From Candidatus Bacteroides merdavium (GTDB taxonomy: Bacteria > Bacteroidota > Bacteroidia > Bacteroidales > Bacteroidaceae), in contig DXAV01000032.1 in the NCBI GenBank assembly GCA_019116805.1, positions 1 through 54,567 of the forward strand: 54,567 bases of DNA, read 5' to 3'. The notes beneath the pieces were generated by a model. That model searched no databases. It was not told the DNA's origin and saw only the letters and a list, made by a program, of their open reading frames with translations. This document shows positions 44,339 through 52,352 of the stretch, piece after piece. The number at the start of each line of letters is the position of its first letter. Positions within the stretch are counted from its first letter, which is position 1. A program made the translations under genes and the position numbers.

Positions 44339-45700
44339 ATGAAATCTATATTAATTGTAGAAGACGACATCACTTACAGCATGATACTGAAGACATGGCT
44401 CACCAAGAAAGGCTTTCAGGTGCAGTCGGCCAGCAGCATCGCGCGTGCCCAGAAAATAGTCGAGTCGGACAGCATAGACCTGATATTGTCGGATCTCCGC
44501 CTGCCCGACCGCGACGGTATTGACCTGCTGAAGTGGATGAGGGAACAGGGCCGCCCGACGCCGCTCATCATCATGACCGGCTATGCAGACATCCAGTCGG
44601 CCGTACAGGCCATGAAGCTGGGGGCACAGGACTACGTGGCCAAGCCCGTCAACCCCGACGAACTGCTGAAGAAGATGGAGGAAGCCTTGAAAACGCCTCT
44701 ACAGGAAGCGACCGCCAAACCACAGGGGACAAAAACCACCCAGCCAATGCAGGCCCAGAGCGAACCGGTATCGGACTTTCTGGAGGGAGAGAGCGATGCC
44801 GCCAAACAGCTCTACAACTACGTGAAGCTGGTGGCGCCCACCAACATGTCCGTACTCATCAACGGTGCCAGCGGCACGGGCAAGGAGTACGTGGCCCACC
44901 GCATCCACCAGCTGAGCAAACGCGCCCAATACCCCTTCATCGCCATCGACTGCGGCGCCATTCCCAAGGAACTGGCTGCCTCCGAATTCTTCGGGCACGT
45001 GAAGGGAGCCTTCACAGGTGCCCTGACCGACAAGACGGGTGCCTTCGTAGCGGCCAACGGCGGAACCATCTTCCTGGACGAAATCGGCAACTTGAGCTAC
45101 GAAGTACAGATACAGCTGCTACGCGCCCTGCAGGAACGCAAGATACGCCCCATCGGCTCGAACAAGGAGATACAGGTGGACGTTCGCCTGGTGTCGGCCA
45201 CCAACGAAAACCTGGAACAGGCCATCGAACGCGGCAACTTCCGCGAGGACCTGTACCACCGCATCAACGAGTTCACCCTACGCATGCCGCAACTGAAGGA
45301 CCGCCACGAGGACATCCTGCTCTTCGCCAACTTCTTCCTCGACCAGGCCAACCACGAGATGGACAAACACCTGACAGGATTTGATGAAGCGGCTTCCAAG
45401 GCACTGACCGAATATCACTGGCCGGGCAATCTGAGACAGATGAAAAACATGGTGCGCCGCGCCACCCTGCTTGCTACAGGAAAGTTCATCACCATGAACG
45501 AACTCTCCGACCTGCAGCAATCTGCCTCCACCACAACGGCCAGCATGCCCCTGCGCAATGAAGAAACAGAAAAGCAGCAAATACTCGAAGCTTTGCGGCA
45601 GACCGGCAACAACAAAAGCCGGGCGGCACAGCTGCTGGGCATTGACCGCAAAACGCTTTACAACAAACTGAAACTTTATAACCTGTCGGACGCATTGTAG
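44339..45700 (+). CDS. sigma-54-dependent response regulator, Fis family (NtrC type)
   Basis: The 453-residue protein has a receiver domain (acidic D9/D10, phospho-acceptor D52 in LILSDLRLP, T80, K102), a sigma-54 AAA+ domain with Walker A GASGTGKE (G176-K182), the sigma-54-contacting GAFTGA loop (223-228) and FLDEIGNLS as Walker B, and a Fis-type helix-turn-helix at the end (NNKSRAAQLLGIDRKTLYNK). All catalytic parts are present, so it should remodel sigma-54 polymerase when phosphorylated. No kinase lies beside it. The gene is directly followed by repeated TTCCACAC boxes and a sigma-54-like promoter, its most likely nearby target. A start at ATG 44318 (seven more residues) is possible. Confidence 0.95.
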   Translation: MKSILIVEDDITYSMILKTWLTKKGFQVQSASSIARAQKIVESDSIDLILSDLRLPDRDGIDLLKWMREQGRPTPLIIMTGYADIQSAVQAMKLGAQDYVAKPVNPDELLKKMEEALKTPLQEATAKPQGTKTTQPMQAQSEPVSDFLEGESDAAKQLYNYVKLVAPTNMSVLINGASGTGKEYVAHRIHQLSKRAQYPFIAIDCGAIPKELAASEFFGHVKGAFTGALTDKTGAFVAANGGTIFLDEIGNLSYEVQIQLLRALQERKIRPIGSNKEIQVDVRLVSATNENLEQAIERGNFREDLYHRINEFTLRMPQLKDRHEDILLFANFFLDQANHEMDKHLTGFDEAASKALTEYHWPGNLRQMKNMVRRATLLATGKFITMNELSDLQQSASTTTASMPLRNEETEKQQILEALRQTGNNKSRAAQLLGIDRKTLYNKLKLYNLSDAL

Positions 45701-45718
45701 CGCAGAGTTGGGGAAATA

Positions 45719-45767
45719 TTCCACACTCCGTTCCACACATCCACAGTCCGTTCCACACTTTCCACAC
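45719..45767. promoter_or_regulatory. cluster of four TTCCACAC boxes, candidate activator binding sites
   Basis: TTCCACAC occurs at 45719, 45731, 45751 and 45760; two of the copies are part of an 11-base direct repeat CCGTTCCACAC 20 bases apart. The cluster ends about 57 bases upstream of the sigma-54-like -24 element, the usual place for enhancer sites of NtrC-type activators. Binding by the adjacent regulator is inferred. Confidence 0.6.
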
Positions 45768-45823
45768 GGAAGCAAAAGAACGAAACGCCTCGTTCTCAAC
45801 AGAATAAAGAAAACACATCTTTC

Positions 45824-45839
45824 TGGCACGCATTTTGAC
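45824..45839 (+). promoter_or_regulatory. candidate sigma-54 (-24/-12) promoter
   Basis: TGGCACG-CATT-TTGAC matches the consensus TGGCACG-N4-TTGCW at 11 of the 12 fixed positions, with ten bases between the GG and the -12 dinucleotide as required. The single deviation is GA instead of GC at -12. Transcription would begin near 45850. Confidence 0.6.
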
Positions 45840-45849
45840 GATATATATA

Positions 45850-46178
45850 TGTAAGCGAACGCTTGCCTGAACAGGCCAACTTAAACCTAAACAATAATAT
45901 ATATACTCAAAAGCAAGTGAAAGTAAAACGTTAGTATTGTAGCAGCCCTGTTTATGTTTGTTTGTGGAGAGCTCTCCCCGGCATTCTTCTTCAAGAAGTT
46001 GCCGGGAGAGCTAAATTCAAAAGTCCGAATCATTCAGCCCTAAACCTCGGTCTCATGAATAAAAGCCCAAATCCCAAGCAGACGAACATCTGCCCCGAAG
46101 CCGCTGAATAAAAGTAAGCCACTAACAAGAAAAAAGCCGCTCCGTCTTGTCTATTCTGGGGGCGGCTTTTTCTTTTTT
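45850..46178 (+). ncRNA. candidate structured transcript from the sigma-54-like promoter
   Basis: About 325 bases lie between the candidate promoter and a strong terminator with no gene-size frame. A long hairpin occupies 45970-46012 (GCTCTCCCCGGC with GCCGGGAGAGC, one bulged C), with a second small stem CTTC/GAAG in its loop. Two tiny frames exist: 29 codons at 45954-46043 (MFVCGELSP...) across the hairpin, and 18 codons at 46055-46111 (MNKSPNPKQTNICPEAAE). It may be a regulatory RNA or a small-peptide message; neither is proven. Confidence 0.35.
46131..46177. terminator. bidirectional intrinsic terminator
   Basis: AAAAAGCCGC (46131-46140) pairs with GCGGCTTTTT (46162-46171) around a 21-base loop; T runs follow on both strands. 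It can end the candidate transcript from the left and the S9 peptidase operon from the right. Confidence 0.88.
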
Positions 46179-46207
46179 ATCGCCTTGATGTTTCGCTACA
46201 TTCTTAC

Positions 46208-48745
46208 TTACCAATGACGCTCGGGATACAGGTCATCCCACCACGCGGGACTGTCCTGCAGCCACTTGGCAAACCAGGCCATGATGGAGTTGTGCCACAG
46301 AACGCGCTTGTCATAGTCGGCAATGAAGTGATTCTCACCGTCCACGGTAATGAATTCTACCGTACGTCCCAAAATCTTCAGGGCATTGTAGAGCTGGATG
46401 CTCTCGCCAACAGGCACATTGGTATCGGCTGTGCCATGCAGAAGCAACAGAGGTGTGTGTATCTTGTCGGCATTGAACAGCGCACCGTGCTTGGTGAAGA
46501 GATCGGGCTGCGACCAGGGATAACTGCCTGCGGCGGCAATGGCATTGTAGGAATAACCCCAATAACCTTCACCCCAATAGCTGGTGACATTGCTGATACC
46601 GGCATGCGAGGCGGCAGCAGCAAAGATGTCGGTCTTGGTCTGCAGGTACATGGTCATGAAGCCGCCGTACGAAGCGCCCAGACAGCCGATGCGTTCGGCA
46701 TTGACAAACGGATGGGCTTCACAGAACTTCTTCGTACCCTCGATAATGTTGTCGGCCGTATAGTCGCCCCAGGCATTGACGTGACGGGCGGAGAATTCCT
46801 GACCGTAGCCGATGGCGCCGCTGGGCTGGATGACATAAACCACATAGTCGCGCGAAGCGAAGAGCTGCGGACTGTAGGGCGAAGTCATACCGCGCGTGGT
46901 GGGCGTCGTACCGCCATAATAATAGACAATCAGCGGATATTTCTTCTCAGGGTCGAAGTCGGGAGGCAGACACATCATGCCTTCAATCGTCGTACCGTCC
47001 GAAGCCGTGAAGTTCCACTCCTCCATCTTTCCGAACTCTATCTTATCCAACGTCTTCTGCATCGGATTGGCCAGCAGCTTGGATGTCTGCTTCTTTCCGT
47101 CGTACAGATAAGCGACTCCCGTAGAGGTATTTCCGCCACCGACATAGGCCGCCACATTGGGAGCCTTATCCGCAATGCTGAAGGAAGAAATCACATCCTC
47201 GGCCAGCGGAAGCATCTCAAACTCGCCGTTCTTCGGCGTATAGCGGTAAATGTGCTGGCAGTCTTTGTCGGTCGTGTTGAAGTAGATGCAGCCGTCCGTA
47301 CGGTTCCATTGCAGGAGAGACACCGACGGGTTGAAGTCGCGCGTAATGGGCGTTATCTCCCTGGTAGCCAAATCCATCAGGAAAGCCTGTGTGTCGAAGT
47401 CGTTGGCAATGGGATGGGAACCACAGTTCTTGCCGATGCCACCGAAAGCCTCGGGACTGCCGATCAACACCAGCTGTTTCCCATCGGGGGAGTAGGAAGC
47501 GGAATTGAGGTAGGCGTCCTCACGCACCAGCGTATCGGCCTTCATCGTGTTCAGGTCGAGCTCGAACAAGGAAGTCAGGCTGTAAGGACACTGGGTAATG
47601 TTGGGTTTCGAGGTGGTGCAGAGCAGTTTGGCACCGTCCCAGGAGATGTCGTTCAGATAGACGGGGCGCGAACCATATGTCAGACGCTCAGACAAACCGG
47701 TCTTCAGGTCGTACTTCACCAGATAAGAGCGGTTACGCGAGCCGGGGATACGGTCGTCGGGCATCAGCATGCGCTTCAAGGGACCACTCACCTTCTCGCC
47801 TTCGTCCGAGGACGAATAAATCAGGTAGTCTTCCGTGGGCGACCAGCTGAACCGTCCTTCCGGCAGGTTGCTCATCACCGTTTCCTCGCGCATCGTGGCC
47901 GGGTCGAAGACGATCAGATCGTTCTTTTCGTCACCCATCACAGTGTAGTAGAGCTTGCTGCTCACGGGCATCCAACGGGCATTGGTGGGCACGTTCGGAT
48001 GAATCATGCGCCCCGTCTTCACCTCGGTCAGCTCCTGCCACGTGCGCGAACGCTTGGCAGAGTAATTGCTCCAATAATAGGTCAGCAGGTACTTGCCGTC
48101 GGGAGACAAAGAGACGGAATAAACCTTCGAACCGAAGGCTGTATCGTGAAGCGAAAGACGACGTTTCAAGTCGGGCGCCATGTGGAAGGCGATGTCATCA
48201 AAATCCTTCTCGCCCTTGAATTCACACTTCAGGACAGGCTCCGCCTTATCGTCGGCCGACGAAAGCAGCTTGATGACGATCTCATAATCGGCCTCAGGCT
48301 CCAAACGCAGGCTGACTTCAGCCGGACGTACCTGGGACAGACTATCCTCGACCGCGTCCTTCACGTACTTGGACTCGCCGTTGACAAAAAGTTCAAAACG
48401 GGCGGGAGAAAAAACTTTGAGCTTACCTTTCATGAAGCGCTCGGCACGAAGGCTGGTGGCAAACAGATAGAGCAGATTGTCCTGCTCCGCCTTCTCCACC
48501 TTGACATAACCGGCCGTATCGGCCTCGACACGGTTGTAGGCATAGGAGTCGAAGTCCAGGTCAACGCGGGTCTTCAACAAGTCTTTCGCAGAGAATTTTT
48601 CACCTTTAAAGTTGATGCTGTCACTCTGGACAGGCGTCCGCAACGCAATGGCAGGACGCAGATGGTAGGCAGCCGCTTTTTCCTGGGCATGCAACGACAC
48701 TCCTGCACACAACAGCAATGCCGACAATATCAGTTTATTTTTCAT
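46208..48745 (-). CDS. S9 family serine peptidase (dipeptidyl-peptidase type), exported
   Basis: The 845-residue enzyme has a type I signal peptide (MKNKLILSALLLCAGVSLHA, cleavage after LHA likely), an N-terminal beta-propeller with WD40-like strands (SLSPDGKYLLTYYWS, RFSWSPTEDYLIYSS, SYSPDGKQLVLIG) and a C-terminal alpha/beta hydrolase. The catalytic triad is S692 in GASYGG, D774 in HGTADTNVP and H806 in GENHF. Such periplasmic peptidases trim peptides, often after proline or other small residues. The ATG at 48745 gives the signal peptide; upstream in-frame codons do not. It is the last gene of a leftward unit and starts 16 bases after the pseudouridine synthase gene. Confidence 0.93.
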   Translation of the reverse strand: MKNKLILSALLLCAGVSLHAQEKAAAYHLRPAIALRTPVQSDSINFKGEKFSAKDLLKTRVDLDFDSYAYNRVEADTAGYVKVEKAEQDNLLYLFATSLRAERFMKGKLKVFSPARFELFVNGESKYVKDAVEDSLSQVRPAEVSLRLEPEADYEIVIKLLSSADDKAEPVLKCEFKGEKDFDDIAFHMAPDLKRRLSLHDTAFGSKVYSVSLSPDGKYLLTYYWSNYSAKRSRTWQELTEVKTGRMIHPNVPTNARWMPVSSKLYYTVMGDEKNDLIVFDPATMREETVMSNLPEGRFSWSPTEDYLIYSSSDEGEKVSGPLKRMLMPDDRIPGSRNRSYLVKYDLKTGLSERLTYGSRPVYLNDISWDGAKLLCTTSKPNITQCPYSLTSLFELDLNTMKADTLVREDAYLNSASYSPDGKQLVLIGSPEAFGGIGKNCGSHPIANDFDTQAFLMDLATREITPITRDFNPSVSLLQWNRTDGCIYFNTTDKDCQHIYRYTPKNGEFEMLPLAEDVISSFSIADKAPNVAAYVGGGNTSTGVAYLYDGKKQTSKLLANPMQKTLDKIEFGKMEEWNFTASDGTTIEGMMCLPPDFDPEKKYPLIVYYYGGTTPTTRGMTSPYSPQLFASRDYVVYVIQPSGAIGYGQEFSARHVNAWGDYTADNIIEGTKKFCEAHPFVNAERIGCLGASYGGFMTMYLQTKTDIFAAAASHAGISNVTSYWGEGYWGYSYNAIAAAGSYPWSQPDLFTKHGALFNADKIHTPLLLLHGTADTNVPVGESIQLYNALKILGRTVEFITVDGENHFIADYDKRVLWHNSIMAWFAKWLQDSPAWWDDLYPERHW

Positions 48746-48761
48746 AGAAATCGCAATGTTT

Positions 48762-49436
48762 TTATAAGGATGTAAGAAAACTGTTCCACAGGTTGTCCGA
48801 CGGCACGGGAGCCACAACGTCGATCAATTCCTTCGAAACAGGATGGACAAAGCGTACGCGACGGGCGTGCAGGCAGATGCTTCCGTCCGGATTGGAGCGG
48901 GGAAAGCCATACTTCAGGTCGCCCTTGATGGGGCAGCCCATCTTGGCCAGCTGGCAACGGATCTGATGATGGCGGCCTGTCTTCAGGTCCACCTCCAGCA
49001 GGCAGTAGTTGTCCGAACGGGCGATGAGCCGATAGTGCAGGATGGCCTTCTTGCTGCCGGGCTTTTCGGTGTCGTAGGCGTAGCTCTTGTTCTGCTTCTC
49101 GTTGCGCACCAGGTAGTTCACCAGCTCGCCCTCGGTCTCGGCAGGCGTCTGTTTCACGATGGCCCAGTAGGTCTTCTTCACCTCGCTGTTCTTGAACATC
49201 TCGTTCAGGCGCGACAGGGCCTTGCTGGTCTTGGCAAAGACAACAAGACCGCTCACAGGGCGGTCCAGGCGGTGGGTCACACCGATAAAGACGTTGCCGG
49301 GCTTGTGGTACTTCTCTTTCAGATACTGCTTGACGGTTTCCGAAAGGGGCACATCGCCCGTCTTGTCTCCCTGAACAATCTCCGAAGCGGTCTTGTTGAC
49401 GATAATGATGTGATTGTCCTCGTAAACGACGGTCAT
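48762..49436 (-). CDS. RluA family pseudouridine synthase
   Basis: The 224-residue protein opens with VVYEDNHIIIVNKTASEIVQ and has the catalytic Asp58 in GVTHRLDRPVSGLVVFAKT, the RluA signature HRLDRxTSG with Val for Thr. Later cues are KKTYWAIV and the KTGRHHQIRCQLA motif II region. It lacks an S4 domain and is shorter than RluC/RluD, so the target uridine (tRNA or rRNA) cannot be named. It starts 12 bases after fabG. Confidence 0.92.
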   Translation of the reverse strand: MTVVYEDNHIIIVNKTASEIVQGDKTGDVPLSETVKQYLKEKYHKPGNVFIGVTHRLDRPVSGLVVFAKTSKALSRLNEMFKNSEVKKTYWAIVKQTPAETEGELVNYLVRNEKQNKSYAYDTEKPGSKKAILHYRLIARSDNYCLLEVDLKTGRHHQIRCQLAKMGCPIKGDLKYGFPRSNPDGSICLHARRVRFVHPVSKELIDVVAPVPSDNLWNSFLTSL

Positions 49437-49448
49437 ATCAATCGCAAA

Positions 49449-50195
49449 TTACATGTTCATGCCACCGTCGATCTGGATCACCTGACCCGAAACGTAGGAC
49501 GACATGTCGGATGCCAGGAAGGTAGCCACGTTGGCCACGTCTTCGGGCGTACCGCCACGGCGCAGAGGAATCTTCTTGCACCATTCGGCCTTCACCTCGT
49601 CAGAGAGGGCGTCGGTCATGGCTGTCATGATGAAGCCCGGAGCAATGGCGTTGGCACGGATGCCGCGTGAGCCGAGTTCCTGAGCGATGGACTTGGCCAG
49701 AGCAATCATACCGGCCTTGGAAGCCGAGTAGTTGGCCTGTCCGGCATTGCCGTGAACACCTACTACAGAAGCCATGTTGATGATGCTGCCGGCTTTCTGG
49801 CGCATCATGATGGGCGTACAGGCGTGGATGAAGTTGAATGCCGACTTCAGGTTCACGTTGATGACCATATCCCACTGCTGCTCGCTCATGCGCATCATCA
49901 GGCCGTCGCGGGTGATGCCGGCGTTGTTCACCAGGATGTCGATGCGGCCGAAGTCCTGATGGATGGCCTCTACCACCTTGGCCGTATCCTCGAAGTTGGC
50001 TGCGTTCGAAGCGTAAGCCTTGGCCTTCACGCCCATGGCTTCGATTTCTTTGGCAGTATTCTCGGCGTTCTCGTCGATTAGCAGGTCCGTAAATGCTACA
50101 TTGGCGCCTTCAGCGGCGAACTTCAATGCGATAGCCTTACCGATACCACGTGCGGCACCAGTTACGATGGCTGTTTTTCCAGTTAATAATCCCAT
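49449..50195 (-). CDS. fabG: 3-oxoacyl-ACP reductase FabG
   Basis: The 248-residue short-chain dehydrogenase performs the first reduction of the fatty-acid elongation cycle. The NADPH loop is TGAARGIGKA (G13-G19), followed by NNAG and the triad S143, Y156, K160 in MASVVG and YSASKAG. The C terminus GQVIQIDGGMNM matches FabG. It follows the TetR gene by 65 bases and lies at 12 bases from the RluA-type gene, so a TetR-controlled role in lipid synthesis is plausible. Confidence 0.95.
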   Translation of the reverse strand: MGLLTGKTAIVTGAARGIGKAIALKFAAEGANVAFTDLLIDENAENTAKEIEAMGVKAKAYASNAANFEDTAKVVEAIHQDFGRIDILVNNAGITRDGLMMRMSEQQWDMVINVNLKSAFNFIHACTPIMMRQKAGSIINMASVVGVHGNAGQANYSASKAGMIALAKSIAQELGSRGIRANAIAPGFIMTAMTDALSDEVKAEWCKKIPLRRGGTPEDVANVATFLASDMSSYVSGQVIQIDGGMNM

Positions 50196-50260
50196 AATCG
50201 TATTGTTTAAAAATTAAAAGTATCTTTTCTTCGTTGTAAAACTATCTTTTCCGCTCCGTA

Positions 50261-50860
50261 TCACAGTGCTTTCGGATCCTTGCGGTGCAGGGCGCCGAAA
50301 ACGATGCGCGCCACGTACTTGTCGCGTGTGGCGTCGTCCAGATTGGCTCCGATCTGTCCGCGGATGTAGGGCACCTCGATACCTTTCACACAATAGTGCA
50401 CCAGCTCGGCCGTCATGTCAAGGTCGTCTATCTGAAAAACCCCCGTCTCCATACCCTCGCGCAGCACGTCCTTGAAGAGCTGCACCTCTTTTTCGTCGAA
50501 CCGCTTGCGTGCCTTCTCCACCTTCCAGATGTCGCGGAAGAAGTCGGCACGGAGCGTACCGTTACGATAGACCACTTCCTTCACCACGTCCAGACGGGTG
50601 TAAATCATCTCGAGCATCTTCTCGTCGGGCGAAATGCACTTGTCGGCCACCCGCTTCATCGTGTCCAGCAGGATGTCCAGCTGCGACTCGACCACAGCCA
50701 AGTAAATGTCCTCCTTGCTCTTGAAGTAGGTATAAAGCGTCCGCCGCCCTTTCTTGGAAGCAAGGGCGATGTCGTTCATGGTGGTGTTCTCCACCCCCAT
50801 CTTCGCGAACAGCTGTCGGGCGACATCTACAAGTTTGGCTTTCGTCTTGGATACGGGCAT
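50261..50860 (-). CDS. TetR/AcrR family transcriptional regulator
   Basis: The 199-residue repressor-type protein has an N-terminal TetR helix-turn-helix (VDVARQLFAKMGVENTTMNDIA, cut to VARQLFAKMG; then KKGRRTLYTYFKSKEDIY) and an all-helical ligand domain that I cannot match to a ligand. The ATG at 50860 follows directly after a palindrome over its own promoter, so it is probably self-regulated. It leads a unit with fabG, the pseudouridine synthase and the S9 peptidase; the fabG neighbour hints at a lipid-related effector, as in FadR-like TetR proteins, but this is inference. Confidence 0.92.
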   Translation of the reverse strand: MPVSKTKAKLVDVARQLFAKMGVENTTMNDIALASKKGRRTLYTYFKSKEDIYLAVVESQLDILLDTMKRVADKCISPDEKMLEMIYTRLDVVKEVVYRNGTLRADFFRDIWKVEKARKRFDEKEVQLFKDVLREGMETGVFQIDDLDMTAELVHYCVKGIEVPYIRGQIGANLDDATRDKYVARIVFGALHRKDPKAL

Positions 50861-50867
50861 AGTCTTG

Positions 50868-50898
50868 TTTTGCACATTGCACAATAATATGTGCAAAA
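50868..50898. promoter_or_regulatory. operator-like palindrome before the TetR gene
   Basis: TTTTGCACAT (50868-50877) and ATGTGCAAAA (50889-50898) are perfect complements around 11 bases; the spacer starts with another TGCACA. It overlaps the -7 box and ends 8 bases before the ATG of the TetR gene, a typical position for self-repression. Confidence 0.78.
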
Positions 50899-50901
50899 GT
50901 A
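50894..50901 (-). promoter_or_regulatory. -7 promoter box for the TetR-fabG unit
   Basis: TACTTTTG on the minus strand fits TAnnTTTG; five of its eight bases lie inside the palindrome at 50868-50898. Confidence 0.68.
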
Positions 50902-50950
50902 AGACATTTCCGCCTATCCCACAAGAAATAAAAAAATAATCTGCCGAATA

Positions 50951-50981
50951 TTTGTTTTTTCAAAAATAAGTCGTACCTTTG
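50951..50981 (+). promoter_or_regulatory. promoter of the initiator tRNA
   Basis: TTTG at 50951-50954, a 19-base spacer and TACCTTTG at 50974-50981 form a perfect Bacteroides promoter. CACCCG follows, as after the tRNA-Lys promoter. Confidence 0.9.
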
Positions 50982-51000
50982 CACCCGAAATCAAGAACAT

Positions 51001-51076
<76 letters not shown>

Positions 51077-51078
51077 AT

Positions 51079-51110
51079 AAAAAAGGAATTGCAATCGCAA
51101 TTCCTTTTTT
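51079..51110. terminator. bidirectional intrinsic terminator after the initiator tRNA
   Basis: A perfect 14-base stem (AAAAAAGGAATTGC at 51079-51092 with its complement at 51097-51110) and a four-base loop, with six T on either strand. It starts three bases after the tRNA and lies 20 bases beyond the end of the opposing ABC/GntR operon. Confidence 0.93.
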
Positions 51111-51130
51111 CGTTTCATTCCTCTCCCCGC

Positions 51131-51970
51131 TTATTCGCGCAGAAGGATTTCGCCCCGGTTCTTCATTTTCAGATTCAGCTTGGCATTCTCCGACAAAGGA
51201 TTCCACAAAATACGACGACATTCCTGCGGGTCTGCCTGGAAGTCCACATTCCTCGAGCCGCTCAAGTATTCGGTGTCAATGCGGAAGGAATCTGTTTCAA
51301 CCTTGAAATTATACAGTTCGTCCAGATTCAGATGCAGACGGTCCACCGAACCGCTGTTCAAACACAACTGACGCGACAAGGCAGACAGGGCATGGAAACG
51401 GGAATTCTGCACAAAAACCGTGGCAGGGCTGTGGAGGAAATCAATGAACAGCGAATCGCGTTGCAAGTCCTGCAACTCTACCGCATCAAATACCTCTCCT
51501 TTCAAGCACTCAACGCTTTCGGGCAAGCGCAATTCCAAAGGCTCAGCCTGCAGGTTAAAATAGGAAGGTATTTTTCCATGTGGCATTTTCTTCTTCAGCT
51601 TCTCGGGCGGAAAGCTGAACACAATGTCCAACGTATCTCCCTGCGATTGAAAGTCCATAAATTCCTCTATATCGGCCACATAAAAGAGGCTTCCAGCAGC
51701 AGTGTCTGCCGAAGTCACTTTCAGACGGATATTATTAACAGACAAATAATAATTCAACTCGTCGTTGCCATCTTGTTTATGCAGCATTCTATCCATGCGG
51801 AATCTTATGACCTTGCAGGCAGACAACGGACGCACACGCTCTTCTCCTTCCAAACGGACGGTCATGTCCGACGCACTTCCGCTGTGCGTTCCCCAATAGA
51901 TAATGGTGGCGCTCATGCCGGCCAAAAGGGCCAGCAATACACCCAATATGATATAAGTAGTTCGTTTCAT
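51131..51970 (-). CDS. membrane-anchored protein of the GntR/ABC operon, function unknown
   Basis: The 279-residue product has an N-terminal membrane anchor (MKRTTYIILGVLLALLAGM) and an extracytoplasmic domain built of repeated short beta strands (for example LELRLPESVECLKG, LHLNLDELYNFKVET, SFRIDTEYLSG). This pattern recalls the beta-helix GIN/DUF2807 domain often coded with GntR and ABC genes in Bacteroidetes, but I see no diagnostic motif. Its start overlaps the GntR stop by four bases, so it belongs to the operon and may sense or support the transporter. It is the last gene before a bidirectional terminator. Confidence 0.7.
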   Translation of the reverse strand: MKRTTYIILGVLLALLAGMSATIIYWGTHSGSASDMTVRLEGEERVRPLSACKVIRFRMDRMLHKQDGNDELNYYLSVNNIRLKVTSADTAAGSLFYVADIEEFMDFQSQGDTLDIVFSFPPEKLKKKMPHGKIPSYFNLQAEPLELRLPESVECLKGEVFDAVELQDLQRDSLFIDFLHSPATVFVQNSRFHALSALSRQLCLNSGSVDRLHLNLDELYNFKVETDSFRIDTEYLSGSRNVDFQADPQECRRILWNPLSENAKLNLKMKNRGEILLRE

Positions 51971-52350
51971 AACTTGTTATTCTTTTCTTGATTCTTGGCA
52001 TAATCGCGGTACATCGCCGCCAGTTCGGCATCAGAAATGCCCAGCGTGTACAGCTGTTTGAAAAAATAATCGACCTCGTTCGTCAGGAACTGCTCCTTGC
52101 GCAGGGCGAGAATCCGCTCGCGGGCACCCGCGGCCACAAAGTAGCCGATGCCCCGCTTGTTGTAGATGATGCCTTGCGACTGGAGCTGATCGAACGAACG
52201 CATCACCGTGTTGGCATTTACCTCCACCACGGCGGCATACTCGCGCACCGAGGGAATGCGGCTGTCTTCGGCAAACTTTCCCACCAGTACTTCGTCGCAG
52301 ATGCGGTCGGCAATCTGCAGATAAATAGCTTTCGTATCTCTAAAATCCAT
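51967..52350 (-). CDS. GntR family regulator, YtrA subfamily
   Basis: The 127-residue protein has the GntR winged helix-turn-helix at the N terminus (AIYLQIADRICDEVLVGKF, then SRIPSVREYAAVVEVNANTVMRSFDQLQ, cue NANTVMR) and only a short helical C-terminal dimer region, which is the YtrA type and lacks a ligand-binding domain. YtrA proteins repress ABC operons that carry their own gene; here the ABC genes lie just upstream on the same transcript and a matching operator is at 54151-54174. The ATG at 52350 is chosen; an upstream TTG overlaps the previous stop. Confidence 0.92.
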   Translation of the reverse strand: MDFRDTKAIYLQIADRICDEVLVGKFAEDSRIPSVREYAAVVEVNANTVMRSFDQLQSQGIIYNKRGIGYFVAAGARERILALRKEQFLTNEVDYFFKQLYTLGISDAELAAMYRDYAKNQEKNNKL

Positions 52351-52352
52351 AC

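Noticed and set aside
46214..48775. 853-codon open frame antisense to the S9 peptidase gene
   Set aside because: It mirrors a GC-rich real gene with intact catalytic motifs on the other strand; its product is His/Gly/Val/Arg-rich with no family resemblance.
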